Made by a program: the position numbers and the translations under genes. Under the pieces are notes generated by a model. It was not told where the DNA came from and ran no database searches. It worked only from the letters and a program-made list of their open reading frames with translations. A stretch of DNA of 64,000 nt from CAYFKJ01 sp964528595 (GTDB lineage Bacteria > Pseudomonadota > Alphaproteobacteria > UBA2966): the NCBI GenBank assembly GCA_964528595.1, contig CAZGTM010000015.1:1-64000 (forward strand), given 5' to 3'. Position 1 is the first letter of the stretch. Every line of letters begins with the position of its first letter. Shown piece by piece: positions 10,174 to 20,258 of the stretch.

Positions 10174-11640
10174 CTAACCGGTCCGTCGCCAAGTGGTGCC
10201 GGAAGGCCCGTCTTCAAGCAATATTCCGGCTTCCTCCAGGACGTCGCGGATGGAATCGGCCACGGAGAATTCTTTGTGTTCGCGGGCCAGCGTCCGATAA
10301 TCGATCAGCAGCTTGACGCACAATTCGTGGATCGAGCGTTGCTGTTCCGGCGTCATGTCTTCCCACTTGTCCACCGCCTCGTCGACGCGCGCGTTGATGC
10401 GGTCGGCGATCTCCGGCAGTGGCACGTGCAGCCGCTGCATGAACGAAATATCGATGTCGTCCTGACCGCCATCCTGGAACCAGGCGGCTTCCGTCTGGGC
10501 CAGCAGACCCAGGAGTTGAGCGCCGCCCTTCAGTTGGGCGGCCGCAGCCGCGTCACCAGCCAGGGCAGCGTCTGCAAGCTCGTGCAATACGGCGATTGCC
10601 CGAGGCGAATTGAGGTCGTCTTCGATCGCTTCGCGGACGCGCGGGCTTTCATCCGCGACCGCGTCACCGGCGGCCCGATACCAGCGGTCCAGACTTTTCC
10701 TGGCCCGCTCCACGCCCTCCGTGGTCCAGTCCAGCGGTTGGCGGTAGTGCGTGCTCAGCATGTTGAGCCGAACCGCCTCGCCCGGGAATTTCGCCAGAAT
10801 ATCGCGAACCGCCAGGATATTGCCGATCGATTTCGACATCTTCTCGCCCTCAACGGTGACGAAGCCGTTGTGCACCCAGTAGCGCACGAAGGGCGAGCCG
10901 TCATGAGCGCATACCGACTGGGCGCGCTCGTTCTCGTGATGGGGGAAAACCAGGTCCCGGCCGCCGCCGTGGATGTCGAACGTTAGGCCGAGGTATTCCC
11001 GCGACATCGCCGAGCATTCGATATGCCAGCCCGGCCGTCCCCGCCCCCACGGGCTGTCCCAACCCGGTTGGTCGTCGGTACTGGGTTTCCACAGCACGAA
11101 GTCCGCGGGATCTTTTTTGTAAGGCGCGACCTCGACACGGGCGCCAGCGATCATTTCATCGCGGTTGCGCCCCGAGAGTTCGCCATAATGATCGTCCGAG
11201 TTCACCGCGAACAGGACATGGCCTTCTGCTTCGTAGGCATGATCCTTGGCGATCAGCTTTTCGATCATCGAGATCATTTGCGGGATATGGTCGGTGGCGC
11301 GCGGCTCAATATCCGGCTCTTCCACGCCGAGCACCGCCATGTCCTCGTGAAAGGCGCGTGTGGTGCGGCTGGTCACTTGCTCGATGGTTTCGCCCGATTC
11401 CTCCGCCGCAACGATGATCTTGTCCTCAACGTCCGTAATGTTGCGGACGTAGCGGACATGGTCGTAGGTCGACTTCAAAAGACGGTAGAGCACGTCGAAA
11501 ACGATATTCGGCCGCGCGTTGCCGACATGGGCATAGTCGTACACCGTCGGACCGCAGACGTACATGCCCACGCGCCCCGGGGTCAGGGGCTCGAATGGCT
11601 GTTTTTCACGCGCCTGCGTATTGTAAAGAACGAGTGCCAA
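10174..11640 (-). CDS. cysS: Cysteinyl-tRNA synthetase
   Basis: Class I aminoacyl-tRNA synthetase, 488 aa, charging tRNA-Cys. The first zinc ligand and the HIGH variant are in YVCGPTVYDYAHVGNARP (about residues 28-45), the KMSKS loop is intact as EKMSKSIGN (about 268-276), and the HIECSAMSREYLG segment gives further zinc ligands. The start is TTG: no in-frame ATG fits, and GAGG sits 7 bases upstream of it. The 169-base gap to nadE contains no recognisable structure and may hold its promoter. Confidence 0.96.
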   Translation of the reverse strand: MALVLYNTQAREKQPFEPLTPGRVGMYVCGPTVYDYAHVGNARPNIVFDVLYRLLKSTYDHVRYVRNITDVEDKIIVAAEESGETIEQVTSRTTRAFHEDMAVLGVEEPDIEPRATDHIPQMISMIEKLIAKDHAYEAEGHVLFAVNSDDHYGELSGRNRDEMIAGARVEVAPYKKDPADFVLWKPSTDDQPGWDSPWGRGRPGWHIECSAMSREYLGLTFDIHGGGRDLVFPHHENERAQSVCAHDGSPFVRYWVHNGFVTVEGEKMSKSIGNILAVRDILAKFPGEAVRLNMLSTHYRQPLDWTTEGVERARKSLDRWYRAAGDAVADESPRVREAIEDDLNSPRAIAVLHELADAALAGDAAAAAQLKGGAQLLGLLAQTEAAWFQDGGQDDIDISFMQRLHVPLPEIADRINARVDEAVDKWEDMTPEQQRSIHELCVKLLIDYRTLAREHKEFSVADSIRDVLEEAGILLEDGPSGTTWRRTG

Positions 11641-11809
11641 TGGAACGCCTCGGTTGCCGTCCTATGTGGGTGTAAACCTTTGATATTCAACAATTTTTGA
11701 TGAACAACAAAGATAATCCAACGGGCGAACCAAATCCGCTCCGCGTACAGCGGTTAGCGATATCACGTTCTTTTCCCAAGGTCCATGGCGGGCCGGACAT
11801 GGTCAGTTT

Positions 11810-13498
11810 TCATTTTGACTCCTTGGCCGCATCGCGGAAGCCGTTGGTAATCGGATAACGCCGGTCACGGCCAAAGTTGCGCCCGCCGATCTTTACGCCG
11901 GGCGGAGCCTGGCGGCGCTTGTATTCGGCGATGTACAGCAGATGTTCGATCCGGGCCACGTCTTCGGGCGAATGCCCGCGCGAGACGATATCCTCGAACG
12001 CCATTTCCTCTTCAACCAGACACATCAACATATCGTCGAGCTGGTCATAGGGCGGCAAGGTGTCCTGGTCAGTCTGATCGTCTTTGAGTTCGGCGCTGGG
12101 TGGTTTGTCGATGATGTTGACGGGGATGACTTCGCCGCCCGGCCCCTCGACGCCTTCGGGGACGTGAGCGTTGCGCCATTTTGCCAGGTCGAAGACAGTC
12201 GTTTTATAAACGTCCTTCAGAACGGAATAGCCGCCGCACATGTCGCCGTAGAGCGTTGCATAGCCAACCGACATTTCTGATTTATTGCCGGTGGTGAGCA
12301 ACATGGTGCCGAATTTGTTGCTCAAGGCCATCAGCGTGACGGCGCGAATGCGGGCCTGGATGTTTTCCTCGGTGGTATCGGTATCGCGGCCGGCGAACAA
12401 CTCGGTCAGCATGTCCGAATAGGTGTCGACCGCCGGCTTGATGGCGACGGTATCGATACGCGCGCCCAAAGCTTCGGCGCATGCCGTCGCGTCGTTGATG
12501 CTCTCATCCCCCGTATAGCGTGACGGCATAATGACGCAATGCACCTGGTCAGCGCCCAACGCGTCCACCGCCACCGCCGCCGACAGGGCCGAATCGATGC
12601 CGCCGGACATACCGAGAACGACGCCGGGAAACCTGTTCTTGCGGACATAGTCCCTGAGGCCGACGACCATCGCCTGCCAAATGCTCTGAAGCGGGTCTTC
12701 CGGGAGGACCTGAGGGCCGGGCTCACAGGTCCAGCCGTCCGCGCCGCGCCGCCAAGTCGTCAACACCACCGCTTCGCGCCATGGCGCCATCGACAAGGCA
12801 ACGGCGCCATCCGGATTAACAACGAATGACGCACCGTCGAAAACCAGTTCGTCCTGGCCGCCGACCTGGTTCAGATAAGCGAGCCCCAATCCCGTCTCCG
12901 ACACGCGGTCCGCCGCCAGATCATATCGCGTTCCGGTCTTGCCGCTTTCAAACGGCGAGCCGTTGGGCACCAGAAGAATTTCCGCGCCATCCTGATGAAG
13001 GGCGGCGGCGGCGGTCGGCGTCCACATGTCTTCGCAAATCAGCACGCCGAGTTTGACGCCCTTGAATTCAATGGGCTTGGGCAGGGAGCCGGCTGCAAAG
13101 ACCCTTTTTTCGTCAAAAACGCCGTAATTGGGCAAATCCGCCTTCTGCCGTACCTCGCTTACGCTTCCCTCGGTCAGCAGAAGGACGGCATTGTAAGCCG
13201 GCCCTCCGCCGCGATAGGGATCGCCGCGCCACGGCGTTCCAAGCAGAACCGCAGGGCCGCCGTCGGCGGTGTCCGCCGCAAGAGCCGATACCGTCTCCTC
13301 GACCGCGTCGAGAAACGACGGCTTCAAAACCAGATCCTCGGGCGGATATCCGACCAACATGAGCTCCGAAGTCAGCACCAGATCGGCGCCGGCCTTGGCG
13401 GATTCCGCACGCGCCTGGCGGACCAGATCCGCGTTTCCGGCCAGATCCCCCACGCAGGGGTTGAGTTGCGCCAGCGCAATTTTCAAAACATCAGTCAT
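11810..13498 (-). CDS. nadE: Glutamine-dependent NAD+ synthase
   Basis: Last step of NAD synthesis: amidation of nicotinate adenine dinucleotide with glutamine and ATP. The 562-aa protein fuses an N-terminal nitrilase-type glutaminase (about residues 5-250, with the catalytic cysteine in GVLICEDMWTP) to a C-terminal synthetase with the pyrophosphatase loop GMSGGIDSALSAA near residue 294. Presence of the nitrilase domain means it uses glutamine, not free ammonia. Divergent from the oxidoreductase at 13594. A nicotinate phosphoribosyltransferase of the same salvage pathway lies about 1.3 kb away. Confidence 0.96.
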   Translation of the reverse strand: MTDVLKIALAQLNPCVGDLAGNADLVRQARAESAKAGADLVLTSELMLVGYPPEDLVLKPSFLDAVEETVSALAADTADGGPAVLLGTPWRGDPYRGGGPAYNAVLLLTEGSVSEVRQKADLPNYGVFDEKRVFAAGSLPKPIEFKGVKLGVLICEDMWTPTAAAALHQDGAEILLVPNGSPFESGKTGTRYDLAADRVSETGLGLAYLNQVGGQDELVFDGASFVVNPDGAVALSMAPWREAVVLTTWRRGADGWTCEPGPQVLPEDPLQSIWQAMVVGLRDYVRKNRFPGVVLGMSGGIDSALSAAVAVDALGADQVHCVIMPSRYTGDESINDATACAEALGARIDTVAIKPAVDTYSDMLTELFAGRDTDTTEENIQARIRAVTLMALSNKFGTMLLTTGNKSEMSVGYATLYGDMCGGYSVLKDVYKTTVFDLAKWRNAHVPEGVEGPGGEVIPVNIIDKPPSAELKDDQTDQDTLPPYDQLDDMLMCLVEEEMAFEDIVSRGHSPEDVARIEHLLYIAEYKRRQAPPGVKIGGRNFGRDRRYPITNGFRDAAKESK

Positions 13499-13593
13499 TG
13501 CAGACTTGTTTAGCGTGACACCTCTTGCCCCGCAAGCACCCGTCGGCCATAACGGTGGACAAATATCTTCACGCCACAGGGAGTTCAGAACTC

Positions 13594-14616
13594 ATGCGAA
13601 ATTCCAATCGACGTATCGTCCTCGCCAGCCGCCCCGTGGGCATGCCCACCGAGGCGGATTTCCGCTTGGAGGAAATGCCGGTGCCGGAACCCGGCCCGGG
13701 CGAGATCATGATGCGGGCGGACTGGCTCTCCCTCGATCCCTACATGCGCGGCCGTATGTCGGATGCCCCTTCCTACGTACCGCCTGTCGGCATCGGCGAG
13801 GTCATGGTCGGCGCCACGGTTGGGCAGGTCGTCAAATCAAACAATCCCGCCTTCAGCAAAGGCGATTGGGTTGAAGGCCGCATGGGCTGGCAGGACTACG
13901 GCATCGGCGGACCCGATGACATGCGCAAGATCGATACCGGCAGACTGCCGAAATCACTGGCGCTGGGCGTGCTCGGCATGCCGGGCACAACGGCTTACTT
14001 CGGCTTGCTGGAGGTCGGCGAGGCGCAGGTTGGAGACACCGTCGTCGTCTCCGCGGCCTCCGGCGCGGTCGGCGCCGTGGTCGGCCAGATCGCCAAGGCG
14101 TCGGGCTGCCGCGTCGTCGGAATCGCGGGCTCACAAGAGAAGATCGACTTCATCACCAACGAACTCGGGTTCGACGCCGGTCTCAACTACAAGGAACTCG
14201 GCGACGAAAAATCGCTGGGCAAGGCCATCCGGGAGGCCTGCCCCAACGGCGTCGATGTCTATTTCGACAATGTCGGCGGCTGGGTTACCGACGCCGTCAT
14301 GCCCAACATCAACTTGCGCGCCCGCATCGTCGTTTGCGGCCTGATCTCGCAATACAATCTGACCGAGGTGGAAATGGGACCGCGGTTTGCCCGCCACCTC
14401 CTCGTCAAACGCGCCAAGATGCAGGGTCTGATCGTTTTCGATTTTATCGCGCGATACCCGGAAGCGATTTCTCGCCTGACGCGCTGGGCCGAAGACGGCG
14501 TCATCAAATATCGCGAGGATGTTACAGAAGGGTTGGAAAATGCGCCGGCCGGCTTCCTGCGGTTGATGGAGGGCAAGAACTTCGGTAAGGCGGTCGTGAA
14601 GATCGCGGCGGACTAG
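13594..14616 (+). CDS. Zinc-independent NADP-dependent oxidoreductase (MDR, CurA-like)
   Basis: Medium-chain reductase of 340 aa in the prostaglandin-reductase/CurA branch, which reduces double bonds of enones with NADPH. The N-terminus NRRIVLASRPVGMP, the LDPYMRGRM motif (about residues 49-57), the nucleotide-binding SAASGAVGAVVGQIAK (about 151-166) and YFDNVGG are typical. The zinc ligands of alcohol dehydrogenases are absent, as expected. The start at 13594 has AGGGAG upstream; the frame extends 23 codons further without family similarity. Physiological substrate unknown; detoxification of reactive alkenals is the usual suggestion. Confidence 0.92.
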   Translation: MRNSNRRIVLASRPVGMPTEADFRLEEMPVPEPGPGEIMMRADWLSLDPYMRGRMSDAPSYVPPVGIGEVMVGATVGQVVKSNNPAFSKGDWVEGRMGWQDYGIGGPDDMRKIDTGRLPKSLALGVLGMPGTTAYFGLLEVGEAQVGDTVVVSAASGAVGAVVGQIAKASGCRVVGIAGSQEKIDFITNELGFDAGLNYKELGDEKSLGKAIREACPNGVDVYFDNVGGWVTDAVMPNINLRARIVVCGLISQYNLTEVEMGPRFARHLLVKRAKMQGLIVFDFIARYPEAISRLTRWAEDGVIKYREDVTEGLENAPAGFLRLMEGKNFGKAVVKIAAD

Positions 14617-14634
14617 AAGCCACTGAAATAGGAA

Positions 14635-14658
14635 GGGCCGGCGTTTTCACGCCGGCCC
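14635..14658. terminator. Strong hairpin after the oxidoreductase, without a T tract
   Basis: A perfect 10-bp stem, GGGCCGGCGT paired with ACGCCGGCCC, closes a TTTC loop 18 bases after the stop codon. No T run follows on either strand, so it may act as a Rho-assisted or pausing terminator, or protect the 3' end, rather than a classical intrinsic terminator. Confidence 0.5.
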
Positions 14659-14816
14659 AAATTCCGGTACAAGTGGCATCACGGGGGGCGCTTTAACCTT
14701 CTTGCACCCGGAAGAGTATGTTTCCAAACTCAAGACAGAGGTTAAACTCGGTTCGTTTCCGAAATATTTCAGAAACGCTGAAAATAATGCCGATTTGTAA
14801 CTGGTTTGTAACAAAC

Positions 14817-15929
14817 CTACTTTTTCAGTAGAAATTCCCGGCCAATTTTCACCCTTGGGTTCCCATCATACGACACGATGTCGGCGGTCGCGTAGGTTTC
14901 GGCCCAATTTTCCGGCAGGAACGACCCCGTGCCCACCACATCGATTGGCGCCGCCACGCTGCCCATGACGCGGCATTTGGCCGAACTGAAACCGGAACTC
15001 ACGATAATCTTCACTTTGTCGAAGCCGGCGTCATCCAGCGTCTCACGCAAGTAGTAGATAGCGGCGGCGGAAACGCCGGTACCGACCAGCCACTTGAGTT
15101 CGTCCTCGCTGCGGTATTCGCGAACACCCTCGGGCGCATTCCTTTCGAGGACGGCATAGGACTTCTGCGGATCCATGCCCTCGACGAAGCGGCCACCATG
15201 CGTGTCGAGGCGAATGCCGAGGTTTCCCGATGCCGCCACTTCGGGAAAACGGTTGCAGACTTCAAGCGAGTCGGTGATTTCCTTGCCGAAAAAATCCACC
15301 AACACCACCAGCGGTACGTCGGGGAACGTCTGATGAAACATTTCAGCCGCCTTCACCGTCGAGCCGGCGTAGCCGATCAGCGCGTGCGGCATGGTGCCGG
15401 TGCCGCTTTCCTGGCCGAAATAGTGCGCCGTCGCATCCGTTGCATTGCCGACAAACCCCTTGGCGCCGACGTCGCGCTGCGCCGCTTTCGACCCGACCGA
15501 CGCGGCGTAGGCCATCAGATCGGCCATCTCCAGACCCGCGCAATGACGGGAATCAAACGCCATAAAAGCGGAGTTGGGCAGCGCAACGCACATCTCGTAG
15601 GCGTTCATCGCCGCCACGCAGGGCGCGCCGATCTTCTGCAGGTAAAGGGTCTCGAGTTCGACGAGTTCGGTGAACGAGCCCGTCACATAGAGCAGCGGCT
15701 CACCGGCGCCGACTTCCTCACCCTCTTCGAAGCAAGGTTCAATTTCGAAGTCAATGCCGCGTTCAGCCGCCAGCCCTTTGAGCCAGTCAATGGCCAAGCC
15801 GGCCGCGAAACGCACCGGGCGGCGCATGAAAACCGCATAAGTCACCGTCATGTCGCCGTGCTTGGCGACCGTCTCCCGGGTCCGTGAAAAGTACTTGTCG
15901 GTATAAGCCGAGATCAGGTCGTCACGCAT
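14817..15929 (-). CDS. pncB: Nicotinate phosphoribosyltransferase
   Basis: Salvages nicotinic acid with PRPP to nicotinate mononucleotide. The 370-aa protein opens with a TDKYFSRTRE segment matching the DxYFxRT signature of the family. The DSRHCAGLEMADLMAY stretch and the TGTMPHALIGYAGS motif (about residues 181-194) form the substrate pocket, and VLVDFFGKEITDSL carries the phosphate-site residues. The length and the N-terminus resemble the shorter archaeal-like branch more than the ~400-aa enterobacterial PncB. It follows the DAHP synthase by 18 bases, so the two are probably co-transcribed. It pairs logically with nadE nearby. Confidence 0.9.
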   Translation of the reverse strand: MRDDLISAYTDKYFSRTRETVAKHGDMTVTYAVFMRRPVRFAAGLAIDWLKGLAAERGIDFEIEPCFEEGEEVGAGEPLLYVTGSFTELVELETLYLQKIGAPCVAAMNAYEMCVALPNSAFMAFDSRHCAGLEMADLMAYAASVGSKAAQRDVGAKGFVGNATDATAHYFGQESGTGTMPHALIGYAGSTVKAAEMFHQTFPDVPLVVLVDFFGKEITDSLEVCNRFPEVAASGNLGIRLDTHGGRFVEGMDPQKSYAVLERNAPEGVREYRSEDELKWLVGTGVSAAAIYYLRETLDDAGFDKVKIIVSSGFSSAKCRVMGSVAAPIDVVGTGSFLPENWAETYATADIVSYDGNPRVKIGREFLLKK

Positions 15930-15947
15930 GACGGTTTTGCCTGTTTG

Positions 15948-17333
15948 TTAATAAGCTTCAGCGACCATGGCCAGCGGAAATTCTCCACGCCGCTTGCGTA
16001 GGGTTTCCGCTATGAGGAATGCCAGTTCGAGACTTTGCGAAGCGTTGAGCCGGGGATCGCAGTGGGTGTGGTAGCGGTCCGCCAGGCTGTGCTCGGTGAT
16101 CGCCTGAGCGCCGCCGATACATTCGGTGACATCCTGGCCGGTCATCTCGAAATGAACGCCGCCGGCCCAGGTTCCTTCGGCCTTGTGAACATCGAAGAAG
16201 CCGCGCACCTCGGCGAGAATCTGGTCGAACGGGCGTGTCTTGTACCCGGTACCGGATTTGATTGTGTTGCCGTGCATGGGATCGCAGGACCACACCACCT
16301 TGCGGCCTTCACGTTCAACGGCGCGCACCAAGGAGGGCAGGTTTTCCGTGACATTGTCGGCGCCCATGCGGGCGATGACCGTCAAACGGCCGGCCTCGTT
16401 CCGGGGATTCAGTTTATCGCACAGCCGGATCAGGTTGTCGGGATCCATGCTGGGGCCGGCCTTCAAACCGATGGGATTGCAGATGCCGCGCATGTATTCG
16501 ACGTGGGCCTGGTCCAGTTCACGCGTGCGGTCGCCGATCCAAAGCATATGGGCCGAGGTGTCGTACCAGTCACCGGTAGTCGAATCGATACGGGTGAGCG
16601 ATTGTTCGTAACCCAGCAGCAGCGCTTCGTGCGACGTGTAGAAATCCGTCTGGCGCATTTCCGGCACGGCTTCGGGTGTGATGCCGCAGGCCGCCATGAA
16701 TTCAAGCGAATCGGAAATGCGGTCCGCGAGTTCCTGGTACATTTCACCCTGCGGGGTATCGGCTACAAAGCCCATGTTCCAGCCGTGCACGCGGTGCAGG
16801 TCGGCATAACCGCCCTGGGCGAATGCCCGCAGCAGGTTGAGCGTGGCGGCGGCCTGACCATAACCCTGGAGCAGGCGTTCCGGGTCGGGAATGCGGGCGT
16901 CTTCGGTGAAATCCATGCCGTTGATCATGTCGCCCCGGTAACTCGGCAGTTCGACGCCGTCAACGGTCTCGACACCGGAGCTGCGCGGCTTGGCGAACTG
17001 CCCCGCCATACGCCCAACTTTGACGACCGGTGATGCGCCGGCATAGGTCAGGACGACCGCCATCTGCATCAGGACGCGGAAGGTGTCGCGGATGTTGTCA
17101 GCTGAATATTCGGCAAAACTTTCGGCGCAGTCACCGCCCTGCAACAGGAATGCACGGCCCTCGCCGACCTCGGCCAGAGAATTTCGCAATTTGCGGGCCT
17201 CACCGGCAAAGACCAAAGGCGGATAACGGCGCAATTCGCCCTCGACGGCATCCAGGGCATCCTGGTCCGGATATTCAGGCTGTTGCTCGATAGCCAGGCC
17301 ACGCCAGCCATCGGGCGTCCACTTCGTCGACAT
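15948..17333 (-). CDS. aroG: 3-deoxy-7-phosphoheptulonate synthase, class II
   Basis: First committed enzyme of the shikimate pathway, joining phosphoenolpyruvate and erythrose 4-phosphate. Its 461 aa belong to the plant-like class II family, unrelated in length to the ~350-aa AroG of E. coli. Diagnostic segments are [11 protein letters not shown] (metal Cys, about residues 58-68), [11 protein letters not shown] (about 102-112), [12 protein letters not shown] and DPMHGNT. The start at 17333 gives the family N-terminus WTPDGWR and has GGGAG upstream; 24 extra upstream codons are ignored. Gene order gor-aroG-pncB on the minus strand suggests one transcript. Confidence 0.95.
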   Translation of the reverse strand: MSTKWTPDGWRGLAIEQQPEYPDQDALDAVEGELRRYPPLVFAGEARKLRNSLAEVGEGRAFLLQGGDCAESFAEYSADNIRDTFRVLMQMAVVLTYAGASPVVKVGRMAGQFAKPRSSGVETVDGVELPSYRGDMINGMDFTEDARIPDPERLLQGYGQAAATLNLLRAFAQGGYADLHRVHGWNMGFVADTPQGEMYQELADRISDSLEFMAACGITPEAVPEMRQTDFYTSHEALLLGYEQSLTRIDSTTGDWYDTSAHMLWIGDRTRELDQAHVEYMRGICNPIGLKAGPSMDPDNLIRLCDKLNPRNEAGRLTVIARMGADNVTENLPSLVRAVEREGRKVVWSCDPMHGNTIKSGTGYKTRPFDQILAEVRGFFDVHKAEGTWAGGVHFEMTGQDVTECIGGAQAITEHSLADRYHTHCDPRLNASQSLELAFLIAETLRKRRGEFPLAMVAEAY

Positions 17334-17423
17334 TTTTAGAACTCCCGCGGAAAAACGCCCTGCATATACGCCGGAATTGCTTTGTTTGCAAAGGGTTTGC
17401 GGCAAATTCCCGCCGAAAATCCC

Positions 17424-18800
17424 CTACTCCGCAGCGACATCCACCGGCGGAACCCACTTATCGCGCATCGTGACGAACTCCTCCGCCGAGGTCGGATGGA
17501 TGCCCAATGTGGCGTCGAACTGCTGTTTGGTGGCGCCCATCTTAACGGCAATGGCAATGCCCTGGATGATCTCCGCCGCATCCGCGCCCACCATGTGGAC
17601 ACCGACAACGCGCTGGCTGGCGCTATCGACGATCAGCTTCATGAAGCTGCGTTCATCGCTTCCCGAAAGCGTATGTTTGAGCGGCCGGAACTCCGACTTA
17701 TAGAGGTCGACATCACCGTAGTGGGAACGCGCCTCGGCCTCCGTCAATCCGACCACCGACACCGAGGGCTGGCTGAAAACCGCGTGCGGCACGTCCGCAT
17801 GGTCCGGACTGGTCGGCTGACCGCCATAGAGAGTGCTGGCCAGCGCCATACCTTCCATCAGCGCGACAGGCGTCAGTTCTACCCGATTGGTGACGTCGCC
17901 GATGGCGTAGATATTGTCGACCGTGGTTTTGGAGTACTCATCAACCACGATGCCGCCCCAGACGTTGCGCTCCACACCGAGGTCCTCGACGCCCAATCCA
18001 TCGACGTTGGCCCCTCGTCCCGTGCCGTAGAGTACGGCGTCGACCTCAAGCGTCGAGCCATCGGTCAGAGTAAGTTTGATCCCGTCGGACGTTTTGGCAA
18101 TTTCGGTGACGTTCGTTTCGACCCGCAGATCGATGCCCTTCTTGACGACTTCGGCCGCCAGATGGTTGCGGACGTCGTCATCGAAACCGCGCAGGATCTG
18201 CTCTCCCCGGTAAAGCTGCATTACCTGGGCGCCGAGGCCGTTAAAAATACCGGCGAATTCGATGGCAATATACCCGCCGCCTACGACGGCGACGCGTTCG
18301 GGCATCTCGGGCAGGTGGAAGACATCGTTCGAGGTGATGGCATGTTCGATTCCGGGGACATCCGGCAATGTCGGCTTGCCGCCCGTGGCGATCAGGATGG
18401 TCTCGGCGGTCACTTGTTTGCCGCCGACATCCAGGGTGTGGGCATCGACGAATGTCGCCCGCGCGTGGAAGGTCTCGACGCCCGCGTTGCCGAGGATGGT
18501 GCCGTAGACTGCTTCCAGGCGGTCGATTTCCTTGTCCTTGGCGGCGATCAATCCCGGCCATGAGAACGAAGCGCCGTCCACCGACCAGCCGAAACCCTCG
18601 GCATCCTCGAAATCTTCGGCGAAGTGGCTGGCGTGGACCATCAGTTTTTTCGGCACGCAGCCCCGAATAACGCACGTGCCGCCGAAACGGTATTCTTCCG
18701 CGATGCCGACGCGGGCGCCGAAGCCCGCCGACATTCTGCTGGCCCGCACGCCGCCGGAGCCCGCGCCAATAACAAACAGATCATAATCGTAGTTGGACAT
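17424..18800 (-). CDS. gor: Glutathione-disulfide reductase
   Basis: FAD-dependent reductase keeping glutathione reduced with NADPH, 458 aa. The FAD-binding GAGSGGVRAS (residues 12-21), the redox pair in GGTCVIRGCVPKK (Cys43 and Cys48), the NAD(P)-binding GGGYIAIEFAG near residue 175 and the C-terminal GIHPTSAEE with the catalytic histidine are all present. The CVIRGCVPKK form is that of the glutathione reductase branch rather than dihydrolipoamide dehydrogenase. It is functionally linked to the window's glutaredoxin, although that lies 15 kb away. Confidence 0.96.
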   Translation of the reverse strand: MSNYDYDLFVIGAGSGGVRASRMSAGFGARVGIAEEYRFGGTCVIRGCVPKKLMVHASHFAEDFEDAEGFGWSVDGASFSWPGLIAAKDKEIDRLEAVYGTILGNAGVETFHARATFVDAHTLDVGGKQVTAETILIATGGKPTLPDVPGIEHAITSNDVFHLPEMPERVAVVGGGYIAIEFAGIFNGLGAQVMQLYRGEQILRGFDDDVRNHLAAEVVKKGIDLRVETNVTEIAKTSDGIKLTLTDGSTLEVDAVLYGTGRGANVDGLGVEDLGVERNVWGGIVVDEYSKTTVDNIYAIGDVTNRVELTPVALMEGMALASTLYGGQPTSPDHADVPHAVFSQPSVSVVGLTEAEARSHYGDVDLYKSEFRPLKHTLSGSDERSFMKLIVDSASQRVVGVHMVGADAAEIIQGIAIAVKMGATKQQFDATLGIHPTSAEEFVTMRDKWVPPVDVAAE

Positions 18801-18922
18801 GCCGCAGCGCCCCTACTGGGTAAAGTGAATATCAGACGACCAGGTATATGGCCTTTCGCGGCAGTATATAAGGACGCAAGCGGTCTCTGCCAACACCGGT
18901 TCGGATCACGAAATCGGGAGGC

Positions 18923-20158
18923 TCACGAGCCTTCCCCCTGCAGGGACAACCGATCGACGCTGCGTTCCTCGATCGGCCAGTGCAAAATCGACGCGACTAC
19001 TCCCAACGCCACCGCCGTCCACCAGACGACGGAGTAGGAACCGGTGGTGTCGTATAGGTAGCCGCCCAGCCAGACGCCCAGGAAAGCGCCGATCTGATGG
19101 CTGAAGAAAACAAAGCCGAACAGCATTCCGAGGTACTGGGGACCAAAAATCGTTGCGACCAAGCCGGTGGTCAGCGGTACCGTCGCCAACCACAACAAAC
19201 CGATGGCGCCACCAAATATCAGCGCGGTGACCGGCGTCACGGGGAACACGATAAAAATCATGATCACGACCGAGCGCAGCAGGTACATGACGCTGAGCAC
19301 GTATTTCTTGGGAAAAATGCCGCCCAGATAGCCACAGCTCAAGGAACCAATGATGTTGAACAGGCCGACCAGCGCCAAAGCCCATGCCCCGGTGTCCGAA
19401 TCAATGCCCTGATCGGTTAGAAACGCCGGCAGATGGGTGCTGATAAACGTCACGTGAAAACCGCAGACGAAAAAGCCGCCGATCAGGAACCAATAGCCGG
19501 GGTGGCGCATAGCCTCGCCGAAACCTTCCCGCATCGATTGGCTTTGCGGCGCCGGGCCGTTTTCGGTCGACCCCGAGACACCGATCGAAAACGCGATCAT
19601 CGACAATGACAACACCGCCAACAGAACGAAGGCGAAGCTCCAGCCATAGGTGGAGATAAAGGCCTGTCCCACGGGTACCATGATGAACTGGCCCATCGAT
19701 CCCGCAGCGCCCGCGATGCCCAGGGCCATACTGCGTTTCTCCTCGGGCACCGTCCGCCCCACGGCGCCGAGCACCACGGCAAAACTGGTGCCGGACAAGC
19801 CCATGCCGACGATGAGCCCGCTGCTGAGATAAAACATCGAAGGCGTTGACGATGACGCCATGAGATACACGCCGAGGGCGTAAAGCAGCGCGCCGCCGAT
19901 GATCGTCCGGGTGGCGCCGAAGCGGTCGGCCAATCCCCCGGCGATCGGCTGCGTCGCGCCCCAGATAATATTTTGTAGGCCAATGGCCAGCGCAAAGACC
20001 TCCCGGCCCCAGCCGAGGTCCGTCGACATGGGCGAGAGGAACAGCCCGAAAGACTGTCGGATGCCGATCGACAGCCAAAGAACCAGGCCGCCACAAAGAA
20101 TGACGACCAGCGGCGTCCGCCAGTTCTTCGCCAAAATACGACCTTCGACACTCACCAT
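18923..20158 (-). CDS. Major facilitator superfamily transporter
   Basis: Inner-membrane MFS protein of 411 aa with about twelve hydrophobic segments. The GLADRFGATRTI loop between helices 2 and 3 is the MFS signature motif. Overall composition resembles monocarboxylate or oxalate/formate-type MFS proteins, but the substrate is unknown. It is divergent from the class II aldolase at 20259 across a 100-base gap, so the two may be a transport-plus-catabolism pair under shared control. That is inference only; no regulator gene adjoins them. The short inverted repeat TAGAT-N5-ATCTA at 20197-20211 lies in the shared gap. Confidence 0.88.
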   Translation of the reverse strand: MVSVEGRILAKNWRTPLVVILCGGLVLWLSIGIRQSFGLFLSPMSTDLGWGREVFALAIGLQNIIWGATQPIAGGLADRFGATRTIIGGALLYALGVYLMASSSTPSMFYLSSGLIVGMGLSGTSFAVVLGAVGRTVPEEKRSMALGIAGAAGSMGQFIMVPVGQAFISTYGWSFAFVLLAVLSLSMIAFSIGVSGSTENGPAPQSQSMREGFGEAMRHPGYWFLIGGFFVCGFHVTFISTHLPAFLTDQGIDSDTGAWALALVGLFNIIGSLSCGYLGGIFPKKYVLSVMYLLRSVVIMIFIVFPVTPVTALIFGGAIGLLWLATVPLTTGLVATIFGPQYLGMLFGFVFFSHQIGAFLGVWLGGYLYDTTGSYSVVWWTAVALGVVASILHWPIEERSVDRLSLQGEGS

Positions 20159-20258
20159 GATCCACCAAACTTCCTTGCCAGAACCGAGTAGGGAGTTAGA
20201 TTTGTGATCTAGTCTATGTGTAAGCTAATTCAAAGTCCTGGATTACCTGGGGGTTCAG

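Noticed and set aside
9595..10986. A 463-codon frame antisense to cimA and cysS
   Set aside because: No domain signatures and it spans two real genes on the other strand; a GC-driven shadow.
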